A stretch of DNA of 64,000 nucleotides from Nitrosophilus alvini (lineage in GTDB: Bacteria > Campylobacterota > Campylobacteria > Campylobacterales > Nitratiruptoraceae): contig NZ_AP022847.1 of assembly GCF_015100395.1 (NCBI RefSeq), forward strand, positions 186,001-250,000. Reading direction: 5' to 3'. Below the pieces are notes generated by a model that was not told where the DNA came from, made no database searches, and was given only the letters and a program-made list of their open reading frames with translations. The position numbers and the translations under genes are program-made. Positions 12,571-22,048 of the stretch are shown here, piece by piece. Positions within the stretch are counted from its first letter, which is position 1. Each line of letters opens with the position of its first letter.

Positions 12571-13359
12571 TTGAAAATGAACAGGGAAAACAAGGAGAAA
12601 AGACGGAAAAAGAGTTTCAGATACTATTTTGAATATATATTTTTATATGTCTCTTTTGTTGTTTTGTTGTTTTTGATACATTTTTTTCTGATATATCCTT
12701 TAAAAAATCCTACAATCGATGATTTGGTCGTTCCGCTGTTAGCTGCTGCGGCTCTTGCCATAACTACCGGAAAGATAATAGCGCTTGAAAGAGAGAGAGA
12801 CAGAATCTATTTTGAGCTGTTGGAATACAAAGAGAGTATAAAAAGAGTCAAAGAGCGTTATAAAAATATGATAGAGAAGTCAAACTACGACCCCTTGACA
12901 AGAGCTTTGAACAGAAGAGCTTTCAATGAGATTTTGGGATATAAGATAATGGAGGCAAAACAGTTTAAACATCCCCTCTCTATGATAATGTTCGATATCG
13001 ACCATTTTAAGAAGATAAACGATATATACGGCCATCAGGTGGGAGACAAAGTTTTGGCAGAGATATCAAATCTGGTAAGATCGCATATCCGGCAAAACGA
13101 GATATTTGTAAGATGGGGAGGAGAGGAGTTCGTGATACTCGCTTCCGGTGCACCTCTGTACGGTGCTGTAAAAATCGCCGAAAAGCTTCATCTGCTCATA
13201 AATGAGCATAAGTTTGAAAAGGCCGGCCGGGTTACCTGTAGTTTTGGCGTGACTGATCTAAGACCCGGCGACAGTATAGACAGTTTTGTCAAAAGAGCCG
13301 ATGAAGCCTTGTATACGGCAAAAGAGAACGGCAGAAACAGAATAGAGGTGGCGAAATAG
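12571..13359 (+). CDS. Membrane-anchored diguanylate cyclase (GGDEF)
   Basis: 262 residues. Two N-terminal membrane helices (about residues 18-43 and 50-68) are followed by a short coiled coil and a complete GGDEF domain with the active-site motif GGEEF (RWGGEEFVI). The upstream I-site position reads RQNE instead of RxxD, so product inhibition may be altered. It makes cyclic di-GMP from two GTP at the inner membrane; no sensory domain is seen beyond the membrane segments. The TTG at 12571 is best spaced from the GGGGG RBS; an ATG at 12577 is the alternative. Confidence 0.9.
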   Translation: MKMNRENKEKRRKKSFRYYFEYIFLYVSFVVLLFLIHFFLIYPLKNPTIDDLVVPLLAAAALAITTGKIIALERERDRIYFELLEYKESIKRVKERYKNMIEKSNYDPLTRALNRRAFNEILGYKIMEAKQFKHPLSMIMFDIDHFKKINDIYGHQVGDKVLAEISNLVRSHIRQNEIFVRWGGEEFVILASGAPLYGAVKIAEKLHLLINEHKFEKAGRVTCSFGVTDLRPGDSIDSFVKRADEALYTAKENGRNRIEVAK

Positions 13360-13379
13360 AAAAAGAGAATATAAAGTTT

Positions 13380-13823
13380 TTGGCGGATGTTCATCTGGGA
13401 AGAACGGCAAAGTATCTAAGGCTTTTGGGTTTCGATACGCTCTATTTCAAGCATATAGAGGACAACGATATTATCGATATTGCATTGAGAGAAAACAGAA
13501 CAGTTTTGACAAAAGACAGAGAGCTTTGCAAAAGACTTGAAAACAGATGCTTTTATGTAAACTCCAAATTTCCCGAAGATCAGGTAAAAGAGATAGTAAA
13601 ACATTTTGATCTTAAATCAAAGGCGAAACCTTTTACCAGGTGCATGGAAGACAACGCTCTTCTTGAACGAGTGGATAAAAGTGATATTGAAGAACAGTTG
13701 CCCGAAAAAGTCAGAGGTTTTTACGAAGATTTCAAGATATGCCCCGTATGCAAAAAGATTTACTGGCTCGGGTCACATTATGAGAGGATGAAAAAATTCA
13801 TAGATTCTCTTCTAGGAGTCTGA
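13380..13823 (+). CDS. Mut7-C RNase-domain protein (DUF82)
   Basis: 147 residues. It has the Mut7-C signature: an N-terminal PIN-like part (LADVHLGRTAKYLRLLGFDT, with catalytic-type aspartates and TKDREL) and a C-terminal zinc-ribbon-like part in which CPVCKK is visible together with an earlier single Cys in TRCME. Proteins of this family are predicted ribonucleases. The start is problematic: the conserved family beginning KFLADV includes two residues upstream of the only standard start (TTG at 13380), and no ATG/GTG/TTG exists further upstream in frame. It follows the cyclase gene after 20 bases. Confidence 0.8.
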   Translation: MADVHLGRTAKYLRLLGFDTLYFKHIEDNDIIDIALRENRTVLTKDRELCKRLENRCFYVNSKFPEDQVKEIVKHFDLKSKAKPFTRCMEDNALLERVDKSDIEEQLPEKVRGFYEDFKICPVCKKIYWLGSHYERMKKFIDSLLGV

Positions 13824-13833
13824 AGGAGCTGCT

Positions 13834-14079
13834 ATGTTCAAAAAAATAGTGTCTGTTCTCTTTTTTGGTATAATTCTGGCTTTTGCGGGAGTTGATATAA
13901 ACAGTGCTTCTAAAAAAGAGCTGATAAAGCTTAAAGGTATAGGTCCTGCCAAAGCGAAAGCTATAATGAAATATAGAAGAAAGCAGAAGTTTGTAAAGAT
14001 AGAAGATATTATGAATGTCAAAGGAATAGGGCCTAAAATATTCGAAAAGATAAAAGATGATATAGAGGTGGGCGAGTGA
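13834..14079 (+). CDS. ComEA-like helix-hairpin-helix protein
   Basis: 81 residues. A signal peptide or anchor (residues 1-18) is followed by two helix-hairpin-helix motifs (LIKLKGIGPAKAKAI and IMNVKGIGPKIFEKI), a layout shared with ComEA proteins that bind double-stranded DNA outside the inner membrane during transformation. It is a minimal version without a linker. The gene overlaps the galE start by four bases (GTGA), so they are co-translated. Confidence 0.88.
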   Translation: MFKKIVSVLFFGIILAFAGVDINSASKKELIKLKGIGPAKAKAIMKYRRKQKFVKIEDIMNVKGIGPKIFEKIKDDIEVGE

Positions 14080-15104
14080 ATATACTCATAACCGGTGGAG
14101 CCGGCTATATAGGCTCTCATGTGGCAAAGCAGATTTGTACTTATACAGATCATAACATAACGATTTTGGATAACTGCTCCACAGGTTTTGAGAGTACGGT
14201 ACAAAAACTTCAAGAGCTCTTTGCCGGCCGGATAACTTTTATAAAGGCTGATCTGTCCGACTGGGAAATGATCGATGAAATCTTCAGGCTTAATAGATTC
14301 GACGCTGTTATACATTTTGCAGCAAGCCTTGTAGTTCCGGAATCTGTTGAAAATCCCCTCAAATACTATCTCAACAATACAGCCAATACTTCAAACCTTG
14401 TCAAAATATGTATAAAACAGGGTGTAAACAGATTTGTTTTCAGCTCAACTGCCGCAGTTTACGGAGAACCTGAGCTGCTAGAGGATGGTATAAGAGAAGA
14501 GTATGAGACCAGACCTATAAATCCTTACGGCAGAAGCAAACTGATGAGCGAATGGGTACTTGAAGATACGGCAAAAGCCTATAAAGATTTTAGATATATT
14601 GCCCTTAGATACTTTAATGTAGCCGGAGCGGATATATTCTATGAAAACTCAAAGCTTGCTCCAAGGATAGGGCAGTCCACGAAAAACGCCACACATCTTA
14701 TAAAGGTGGCTGCTGAGACTGCACTTGGCAAAAGAGAGAAGATGTATATATTTGGAGATGATTATCCTACCCCGGATGGAACATGTATAAGGGACTACAT
14801 CCATGTGGACGACCTCTCAAACGCCCATATATCTGCCCTAAATTATCTCTCTACTAACACTAACACTCACACTATATTCAACGTGGGTTACGGCAGGGGG
14901 TTCAGCGTAAAAGACGTGATAGAGACCATGAAAAGAGTCAGCGGCGTGAATTTTGCCGTGGAAATTGCGGACAGACGCCCCGGTGATCCGGCCATTTTGG
15001 TTTCAAACAGTGATAAAATCAAAGAAACGATAGGATGGAAAGCACAGTTTGATGACTTGGAGCTTATCTGCAAAAGTGCCCTTGAATGGGAGAAGAGACT
15101 ATGA
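14076..15104 (+). CDS. galE: UDP-glucose 4-epimerase
   Basis: 342 residues, an extended SDR enzyme interconverting UDP-Glc/UDP-Gal (and possibly the N-acetyl forms) for surface glycans. The NAD-binding GGAGYIGSH motif is at the N-terminus; catalytic Ser-Ser-Thr (FSSTAAVYG) and YGRSK (Tyr-xxx-Lys) are present, with the RDYIHVDDL signature later. The GTG start overlaps the preceding stop. Unusually, the loop before the IFNVGYG segment is encoded by hexamer repeats (14853-14876), giving the residues STNTNTHT. It lies 4 kb from the polysaccharide locus. Confidence 0.95.
   Translation: MNILITGGAGYIGSHVAKQICTYTDHNITILDNCSTGFESTVQKLQELFAGRITFIKADLSDWEMIDEIFRLNRFDAVIHFAASLVVPESVENPLKYYLNNTANTSNLVKICIKQGVNRFVFSSTAAVYGEPELLEDGIREEYETRPINPYGRSKLMSEWVLEDTAKAYKDFRYIALRYFNVAGADIFYENSKLAPRIGQSTKNATHLIKVAAETALGKREKMYIFGDDYPTPDGTCIRDYIHVDDLSNAHISALNYLSTNTNTHTIFNVGYGRGFSVKDVIETMKRVSGVNFAVEIADRRPGDPAILVSNSDKIKETIGWKAQFDDLELICKSALEWEKRL
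14853..14876. repeat. GTGTKA-family hexamer repeat inside galE
   Basis: On the + strand: ACTAAC ACTAAC ACTCAC ACTATA; the complementary strand reads as GTGTGA/GTGTTA-type units. It encodes the Thr/Asn/His-rich loop of GalE. The same hexamer family occurs at 39586-39615. Gain or loss of units would stay in frame. Confidence 0.75.
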
Positions 15105-15177
15105 GACTTTATTATTAGACTATTATGTTTAAAAAGGAGAAAAGATTTAAATACTGGAGTTTAGCATTTCAGTTAAC

Positions 15178-15402
15178 TTAAAATCCATGTTCGACTTTCT
15201 GAGCAAGCCACATTTTTATGATCGCTTGTCGGGAGACTCCCAGTTTTTTTGCTTCTTTGTCTATTTTTTCAACAAGCCATAAGGGAAAATCTATATTTAT
15301 ACGTTTTATTTGTAGATTCGGTTTTTTTATCTTTTTAAGATCCAAATCCTCTATTACAGACTCGTTCTCATCAAATTTTTTATCGAATTCAGCAGCTTTC
15401 AT
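15178..15402 (-). CDS. brnA: BrnA-type antitoxin
   Basis: 74 residues. The C-terminal half (KRINIDFPLWLVEKIDKEAK, then LGVSRQAIIKMWLAQK) is a ribbon-helix-helix DNA-binding domain of the BrnA/CopG type; the N-terminus is charged and would bind the toxin. It overlaps the 3' end of the toxin gene by 14 bases, giving the toxin-first order characteristic of brnTA modules. It is expected to neutralise the toxin and autorepress the operon. The pair sits between galE and pglB at the edge of the polysaccharide region. Confidence 0.85.
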   Translation of the reverse strand: MKAAEFDKKFDENESVIEDLDLKKIKKPNLQIKRINIDFPLWLVEKIDKEAKKLGVSRQAIIKMWLAQKVEHGF

Positions 15403-15652
15403 AAATTTGTATCTCCTCTTTTCTTGATCTTCTGACCGAAATTATCCTTATTTTGCCTTTTCTGTAGGTAATTACGGCACTCCAGAACTTCTGACCTATT
15501 TTTCCTATAACAACGAAATGCTGTTCATCAGTCGTTTTTGCCGGTATCTCTACTAAATCAGGATCGTTCCATAGTTTTTTGGCTTCTTCAAAATCTATGT
15601 TGTGTTTGATTTTGTTAGATCGGCTCTTGTTTTGGTCGTACTCAAAATTCAT
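15389..15652 (-). CDS. brnT: BrnT-type ribonuclease toxin
   Basis: 87 residues with BrnT family marks: the N-terminal FEYDQNKSRSNKIKHNIDFEEA segment (shortened: D-N/K-KxxxNxxKHxIdFeeA), then EERHFVVIG-like EQHFVVIGKIGQ and the C-terminal RIISVRRSRKEE. BrnT is a RelE-like ribonuclease that arrests translation. The ATG at 15652 has no recognisable RBS and lies 6 bases after a TATAAT, suggesting a leaderless mRNA. Confidence 0.88.
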   Translation of the reverse strand: MNFEYDQNKSRSNKIKHNIDFEEAKKLWNDPDLVEIPAKTTDEQHFVVIGKIGQKFWSAVITYRKGKIRIISVRRSRKEEIQIYESC

Positions 15653-15658
15653 ATAAAA

Positions 15659-15664
15659 ATTATA
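15659..15664 (-). promoter_or_regulatory. -10 element of brnTA, 6 bases before the ATG
   Basis: TATAAT on the minus strand followed by TTTTAT and then ATG. Transcription starting at the normal distance from this box would begin at or next to the start codon. Confidence 0.5.
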
Positions 15665-15737
15665 CCATATTTATATATATTTTGTATTATATTTAGATTT
15701 ATGACTGATTTGAACATTTTTAATTCGTAATTATTTT

Positions 15738-17948
15738 TCATATCAAAACTTTATAGACTTTTGTCCAAGGATTGAGAATTACGGGCTCGAAAAGTTCTTT
15801 GTCATAATTTTCAAATACAAAAAGCTGTATATACACTGAGTTTAGCATCTCATCATCGACAACAAGAAAACTTTGATAACTTGAGAGATAAATTACTGAA
15901 AACGGAGCTTTTGGTCTTAGATGCTGAACATCTTTTACAATTTTTCCGCTTTTGGTATAGCCGATATTATAAAATGCTTTTATAGGCACTTTTTGTTTGC
16001 CTAGTATCAACATACCTCTTTTTTTGTCGATTTCAACTCCACGGCCAAGTATCGTTTTTTCTTTAGTGTCTTTAAAATATTCAGTATAGTACATAAAAGG
16101 ATCAGATTTGCTTTTCCCTGTTAATAGATCGATATTGCTGAAAATTTTTATAGTAGGGAATATCTCCATCATTCTAAGAGGCAGATAGAGGTAAATTTCT
16201 CTCGTTTTTTCAGGCAGTTTTACATCGCCATATTTCAGCTCTTCCAGAAATTCGTTAGGATTTAACTGATTCTTTTTTCCATTTTGAAACAGCACATCGG
16301 CGACAGGAAAACTGTAAGATGCTACAAACTTTTCTCCATCCTTTTTTTCAAACAGAAACTCTTCCGGTATCTGCGAGATATCCATGTCCTCTTCTTTGTA
16401 TTTTTTGTACCAGCTTATCTGTTCGCTGTATTTTTCAATGGCAATTCTTGACAATCTTGCCGCTTCGAGCTGAGAATCGGTAGAGAGGATCTCCGATACT
16501 ATGAAATTATCGTGATGGTGTTTTCCTCCGTCTATAAGAGTGCATTTTTCTGCGTAAAACCAGATGGGATATCCGTAATCCCACCATGTTATCACGAAAT
16601 CCTTTGAGGAGCCGGTAGATTTGAGCCTGTCGAGAACTTCAACCTCTTTTTTCATAAACACAGTAGGGACTCTGTACTCTACAATGTGCATTATATTAGG
16701 TATCAGCGCAAAGGCGCAAAAGCTAAGAGTCAAAACTTTTTTCAAAATTTCGTTTTTTATCCAAAAAAGTGCGACCCAAAACAGATAGGCGAGAGAAAAA
16801 GCCAGAAACGGAACAGCATATATGGTAAATCTGAGCCCGCCGGTTATCGCAGATAGGCCAAGACCCACCAGTATGATACTTAGCCAAAATGTTCTTTCTT
16901 TGAAAAGAAGCAGCAGATATCCTGCCATCGCTATCGTGAAAGTTATCAGATGGCCGCTGATCCTGTTTGCGAGCGTCTCAAACGGTATGCCGGAGGCTTC
17001 TCTGATAGTCTGCATTACTTTGTAGAAATGCAGCCCTTCCGTTTCGGTTCCATGTTTTAAAAAGTATGCAGATACCTTTTGCCATATTTGCACGAGAGCC
17101 CCACTCCATGCAAAGAAAATGACTATTGAGCCTATTGCGATATATTTTTCATATTTTTGCGGTATCAACTCTTTTTTTATCAAAATGAACAAAATGGGCA
17201 ATATTATCAGTTTGAAAAGGAAGTATAACGGGAAAAGCGAAGCGTAAAGCATGGTAATGGACGGATAGAAAAACTTCTCTTTTCTGTAAAAAATGAAAAT
17301 ATATATGGTATATACGACAACCAGTCCGTACAAAACGTTTATGCCTGGAGAGTATAAAAAAGGATAGATACAGCTTGTCAAAGCGGCCCAGAAAGCTTGT
17401 TTGGGATCTTTCTTTTTTATAGATGAAAGTAGAAAATAAAATATAAACATAAGAACCGCGACACTAAACATATCAGTATCGTAGTATCCGAACATTGTGC
17501 GGTTGTAGTAGCTCCATGCCACAGAGGCAAAGATGGCTGCCATGAAGCCGACCCATGTTATGTTGTAGAGTCTGCCGATAAGTATCATCGGAACAACTAT
17601 CAAAGATGATATGAGACCTGGCATATAAAGAAGAATCGTCTCCAGAGAAAAAGGAAGCAGTTTAGATAGAGCTGCAGTTACAAAAACCAGTCCTCTTTTG
17701 TACCATTCCGGAACCAAGGGATTGTATTCGTGCATACCGAAAAGCGCTTTTTGAACACCGCTTGCAAAAAAGTAGCCGTCATTGGTATTTATCATGATCT
17801 GGTTGTTCCAGAAAAATTCAGGGAAACCGGAAGCCCAGTATATCCAGTAGTATCTAAAGATTATAGAAATTATATATGCTATACTTATTAGTAGTATCAA
17901 CTCTCTCTTTGTTACATTTTCGTATCCAAAATTGAACATTTTTGACAC
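15738..17948 (-). CDS. pglB: PglB-type oligosaccharyltransferase (STT3 family)
   Basis: 736 residues, full length for bacterial PglB, which transfers a lipid-linked oligosaccharide to Asn in D/E-x-N-x-S/T sequons in the periplasm. An N-terminal multi-pass membrane domain is followed by a periplasmic domain. Visible catalytic residues are D57 (TNDGYFFA), D157/D159 (YYDTDMF), E317 in the external loop (MQTIREASG), R373 (GGLRFTIY) and the WWDYG signature at 455-459. It starts at GTG 17948 with AAAGGA; an ATG three codons later is possible. It is divergent from wzz. None of the other pgl-cluster genes (pglD/E/F/K) is identifiable in the window. Confidence 0.95.
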   Translation of the reverse strand: MSKMFNFGYENVTKRELILLISIAYIISIIFRYYWIYWASGFPEFFWNNQIMINTNDGYFFASGVQKALFGMHEYNPLVPEWYKRGLVFVTAALSKLLPFSLETILLYMPGLISSLIVVPMILIGRLYNITWVGFMAAIFASVAWSYYNRTMFGYYDTDMFSVAVLMFIFYFLLSSIKKKDPKQAFWAALTSCIYPFLYSPGINVLYGLVVVYTIYIFIFYRKEKFFYPSITMLYASLFPLYFLFKLIILPILFILIKKELIPQKYEKYIAIGSIVIFFAWSGALVQIWQKVSAYFLKHGTETEGLHFYKVMQTIREASGIPFETLANRISGHLITFTIAMAGYLLLLFKERTFWLSIILVGLGLSAITGGLRFTIYAVPFLAFSLAYLFWVALFWIKNEILKKVLTLSFCAFALIPNIMHIVEYRVPTVFMKKEVEVLDRLKSTGSSKDFVITWWDYGYPIWFYAEKCTLIDGGKHHHDNFIVSEILSTDSQLEAARLSRIAIEKYSEQISWYKKYKEEDMDISQIPEEFLFEKKDGEKFVASYSFPVADVLFQNGKKNQLNPNEFLEELKYGDVKLPEKTREIYLYLPLRMMEIFPTIKIFSNIDLLTGKSKSDPFMYYTEYFKDTKEKTILGRGVEIDKKRGMLILGKQKVPIKAFYNIGYTKSGKIVKDVQHLRPKAPFSVIYLSSYQSFLVVDDEMLNSVYIQLFVFENYDKELFEPVILNPWTKVYKVLI

Positions 17949-18016
17949 ATTTTTTCCTTTACGAAAGATTAAGATTTTGATATTATATCAACATTTATAT
18001 TTTGAAAGGTAGGCGG

Positions 18017-18882
<866 letters not shown>

Positions 18883-18886
<4 letters not shown>

Positions 18887-19806
18887 TTGTTCTTGGTGAC
18901 AGATACAAGTTCGTTCCAACAGAGATAGAAAAACTCAAAAAAAGATTTAAAAATACTGAGTTAATCAAATATAACGACCGATACCCGGAAGAGACAATAG
19001 AGTTTTTTGAGGAAAAAATAGCAAATAACGAATGCAAATTGATAGTTCTGAACGCAAGAGATAAAATCGATGACGAACTTTTGAAATATCTCACAAATCT
19101 TGAGCTAAAAGGCGTAGATTTTATTACGATCGAGCACTTTCTGGAAAAATATCTTCACAAATGCTATATCCCTGAAGATAACAGCGATATAAGTTTTTTG
19201 GAAAGTATCAAGCCATTTAATACCTTTCAGTATATTCAAAAAAGATTTATAGACTTTATTATATCCCTCCCTTTAGCCATTATAACTTCACCCATTATGC
19301 TTTACTGTGCTTACAGGATCAAAAAAGAGTCTCCTGATGGACCAGTTTTTTTCAAACAGACGAGAGTCGGAGCCAAAGGCAAAAAATTTATCTGCTATAA
19401 ATTTAGAAGTATGAGAACAGATATAGATTTTTTCCATCCATATACCCAGGAAAATGATCCGAGAATTTTCCCCTGGGGAAAGATTATGAGAAAAATGCGT
19501 ATAGACGAGCTTCCACAGCTTTTTAATGTTTTAAAAGGAGAGATGCATCTTATAGGTCCCAGAGCCGAATGGGACAAGTTGGTAGAGAACTACGAAAAAG
19601 AGATACCTTATTATAATGAAAGGCATCTCGTAGCTCCTGGTATAACAGGCTGGGCACAGGTAAACTACCAGTATGGAAGCAACATCGAAGATACCAAACA
19701 AAAACTTATGTACGATCTTTATTATATAAAGTATTGGAATATTTGGCTTGAGATTAAGACTATTTTTAAGACTATATTGGTTATGGTAGGTAAAAAAGGA
19801 TTATAA
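18883..19806 (+). CDS. Polyprenyl-phosphate sugar-1-phosphate transferase (initiating)
   Basis: 307 residues. The C-terminal 190 residues form the bacterial sugar transferase domain (PF02397 type): one membrane helix (IDFIISLPLAIITSPIML region), then FFKQTRVG, YKFRSMRTD, RIDELPQLFNVLKGEM and IGPRAEW. The N-terminal 110 residues are a cytoplasmic extension of unknown role without the four extra helices of full WbaP. It starts repeat-unit assembly on undecaprenyl phosphate; the sugar is not deducible. It is translationally coupled to wzz and converges on the minus-strand operon with a 6-base overlap at its 3' end. Confidence 0.92.
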
Positions 19807-20898
19807 AATATCTTTTATTGCCTCCATGTATTTTTCAATAACAATTTTTTCATCAAATTCTTTTATTACTTTTTCTCTACCTTTTTTACCCATAGTTTTT
19901 CTTTCTTCTTCACTTAAATTTAATATCTTTTCCATTTTATCTGCTAAATCTATAGAGTCTTTTACATTACACAAAAAACCATTCACTCCATCCTCAACCA
20001 CTCCTTTACAACCGGGCACATTTGTAGTTACTATAGGCTTTTCTATAGCTGCAGCCTCAAGCAAAGTTCTTGAAGTTCCCTCTCTATAACTTGGTAATAC
20101 AATACAATCAGTATATGCTATTTTTTCTTTTATATTGTCGGTAGTTCCTAAATATTTAATTATTTTTTCTTTTTCCCATTCTAAAATTTTTTCTTTTGGG
20201 ATAGCAGTTGGATTATCTATGCCAATAGCACCAAGAAGTAGAAATTCTACATTTTTATATTTGAGTTTTATGATTTTAGCCGCTTCAATATATTCTCCTA
20301 TCCCCTTATCCCAAAGCATTCTTGCAATTAATAAAAATCTAAATATATTGTCTTTTTTCTCGGTTTTTAGAGGTTGAAACTTTTCTGTATCTATTCCGCT
20401 TCCTGGTAGAACATCATGGTTTTTTACTAAATTTAATTTTACAAATATTTCTTTATCATCATAATTTTGAAAAAAAACAAAAGAGTTTTTAAAAGCTAAT
20501 TTATACATGGATTTAACCATTTTTGTAACAAAACTTTCTTTTATAAAAACCGTTCCTAGTCCCGTTACATTATTTATGACAGGTATATCTAACAGATTAC
20601 AAGCAAAATTTCCATAAATATTAGATTTAATAGTAAAGTGTAAAGCAATATCCGGTTTTAATTTTTTATATAATTTATAATATTGCTGAAAGGTTTTTAA
20701 GTCATTTATTGGGTTTGTTCCTTTATTGTCTATAAAAATGTCATAATACTTACATCCTATTTTAATTAATTCGTGACTATATTTATCTTTTGGTGCAACA
20801 ACAATTACTTCATAAAATTTTAATAGTTCTTTTACAAGACCTAATCTATAATTATAAATACTCCAAGAAGTATTGCTACTTAAAATTATCCTTTTCAA
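19801..20898 (-). CDS. Glycosyltransferase, GT4 family (PglA-like)
   Basis: 365 residues with a GT-B fold. The N-terminal acceptor domain includes KSNIYGNFA and NVTGLGTVFI, and the C-terminal nucleotide-sugar domain has the E-x7-E region in LPSYREGTSRTLLEAAA. The overall pattern resembles PglA-type alpha-glycosyltransferases. It is the last gene of the long minus-strand polysaccharide operon and overlaps the preceding gene by 23 bases. The donor and acceptor sugars cannot be read from the sequence. Confidence 0.88.
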   Translation of the reverse strand: MKRIILSSNTSWSIYNYRLGLVKELLKFYEVIVVAPKDKYSHELIKIGCKYYDIFIDNKGTNPINDLKTFQQYYKLYKKLKPDIALHFTIKSNIYGNFACNLLDIPVINNVTGLGTVFIKESFVTKMVKSMYKLAFKNSFVFFQNYDDKEIFVKLNLVKNHDVLPGSGIDTEKFQPLKTEKKDNIFRFLLIARMLWDKGIGEYIEAAKIIKLKYKNVEFLLLGAIGIDNPTAIPKEKILEWEKEKIIKYLGTTDNIKEKIAYTDCIVLPSYREGTSRTLLEAAAIEKPIVTTNVPGCKGVVEDGVNGFLCNVKDSIDLADKMEKILNLSEEERKTMGKKGREKVIKEFDEKIVIEKYMEAIKDIL

Positions 20899-22048
20899 AT
20901 AAAACCCTCTTATATTTTTCTATAATCTTATCTACTGAAAAAACTTTTGCTCTTTGCAAAGATAAATATTTATATCTGTTATAAAGCTCTTTATTTTCTA
21001 TAAGAAAATTAACAGCTTTCGATAGTTTTTCAACATTACCTATAGGAAATAGTATTCCATATTTAGCTATTTCAATATCATCATTAAAGCCTAACTGCTT
21101 ATTAATATCACTATGAGGTGCTAAAATTTCTCTTGGACCGCTTAAGCAATCGCTGCTAACCACCGGTAATCCACAGGCTAATGCTTCAACTATTACATTT
21201 GGGAAACCCTCCGTCTCACTTGTATGTATGAAAATATCGCATTTTGAAATATATTTAAAAGGATTTTCAACCTGTCCTATAAAATGTACTCTTTTTTTCA
21301 ATCCTAAAGCTTTGGATAAATTTTTAATATTTTCTTTTTCCTTTCCGTTTCCTATAAACAGAATCTCTACATTTTGAGGTAAATATTTTAAAGCTCTTAC
21401 CACATCCTTATTTCTTTTTAATTTAATCAACCTTCCAACAGAAACTAAATAGATTTTACTCTCATCAAAACCAAAATCAACTTTTTCATTCGATAAGTTT
21501 TTTATTTTTTCTATTTCATACGGATTATTTATAATATATTGTTTATTTTGAAAATTTATAAACTTATTTACATCATTTTTCATTCCAAAAGATTTCCAAA
21601 TAACAACATCTGCTTTAGGATAAAGATACTTAACTAGTAGTAGATTTATTTTTCCTGAAAAACCTTCCTTTTTGTATCTACTAACTACACTATTGCTAAC
21701 AATTTGGACTTTATGTTTAGAACCTAAAATTTTTGCCAATATATTTACAAAATTTGCTCTATAAATATGACTTTGAATTAAATCAATATTGTCTTTTTTT
21801 ATATAATTTTTTAATTTCCAAGCAAAAATGGGAAGATATAGCATTTTTTTTACACCGCTTTCATTTCCAGTTAAATTGCTTAGATATGTAACTTTAACTT
21901 CTTTTGGCAATTTATAAAAATTATTCTTTTCAAGGCAAATTACCTCGGTTTCACAACCTTGTCTTGCCAGTTCATTTATAATTACATTTAAAACCTTTTC
22001 AGCTCCACCTGATGAAAAAGAATTTATGAGAAATGTTACTTTATACAA
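20876..22048 (-). CDS. Glycosyltransferase, GT4 family
   Basis: 390 residues, GT-B fold. The N-terminus has the SGGAEKV glycine-rich motif common to PglH/PglJ-like enzymes; the C-terminal donor-site region reads HTSETEGFPNVIVEALACGLP, with SDCLSGPREI after it. It overlaps the wzy-like gene by 13 bases. It adds a sugar during repeat-unit assembly at the cytoplasmic face; specificity unknown. Confidence 0.88.
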   Translation of the reverse strand: MYKVTFLINSFSSGGAEKVLNVIINELARQGCETEVICLEKNNFYKLPKEVKVTYLSNLTGNESGVKKMLYLPIFAWKLKNYIKKDNIDLIQSHIYRANFVNILAKILGSKHKVQIVSNSVVSRYKKEGFSGKINLLLVKYLYPKADVVIWKSFGMKNDVNKFINFQNKQYIINNPYEIEKIKNLSNEKVDFGFDESKIYLVSVGRLIKLKRNKDVVRALKYLPQNVEILFIGNGKEKENIKNLSKALGLKKRVHFIGQVENPFKYISKCDIFIHTSETEGFPNVIVEALACGLPVVSSDCLSGPREILAPHSDINKQLGFNDDIEIAKYGILFPIGNVEKLSKAVNFLIENKELYNRYKYLSLQRAKVFSVDKIIEKYKRVLFEKDNFK

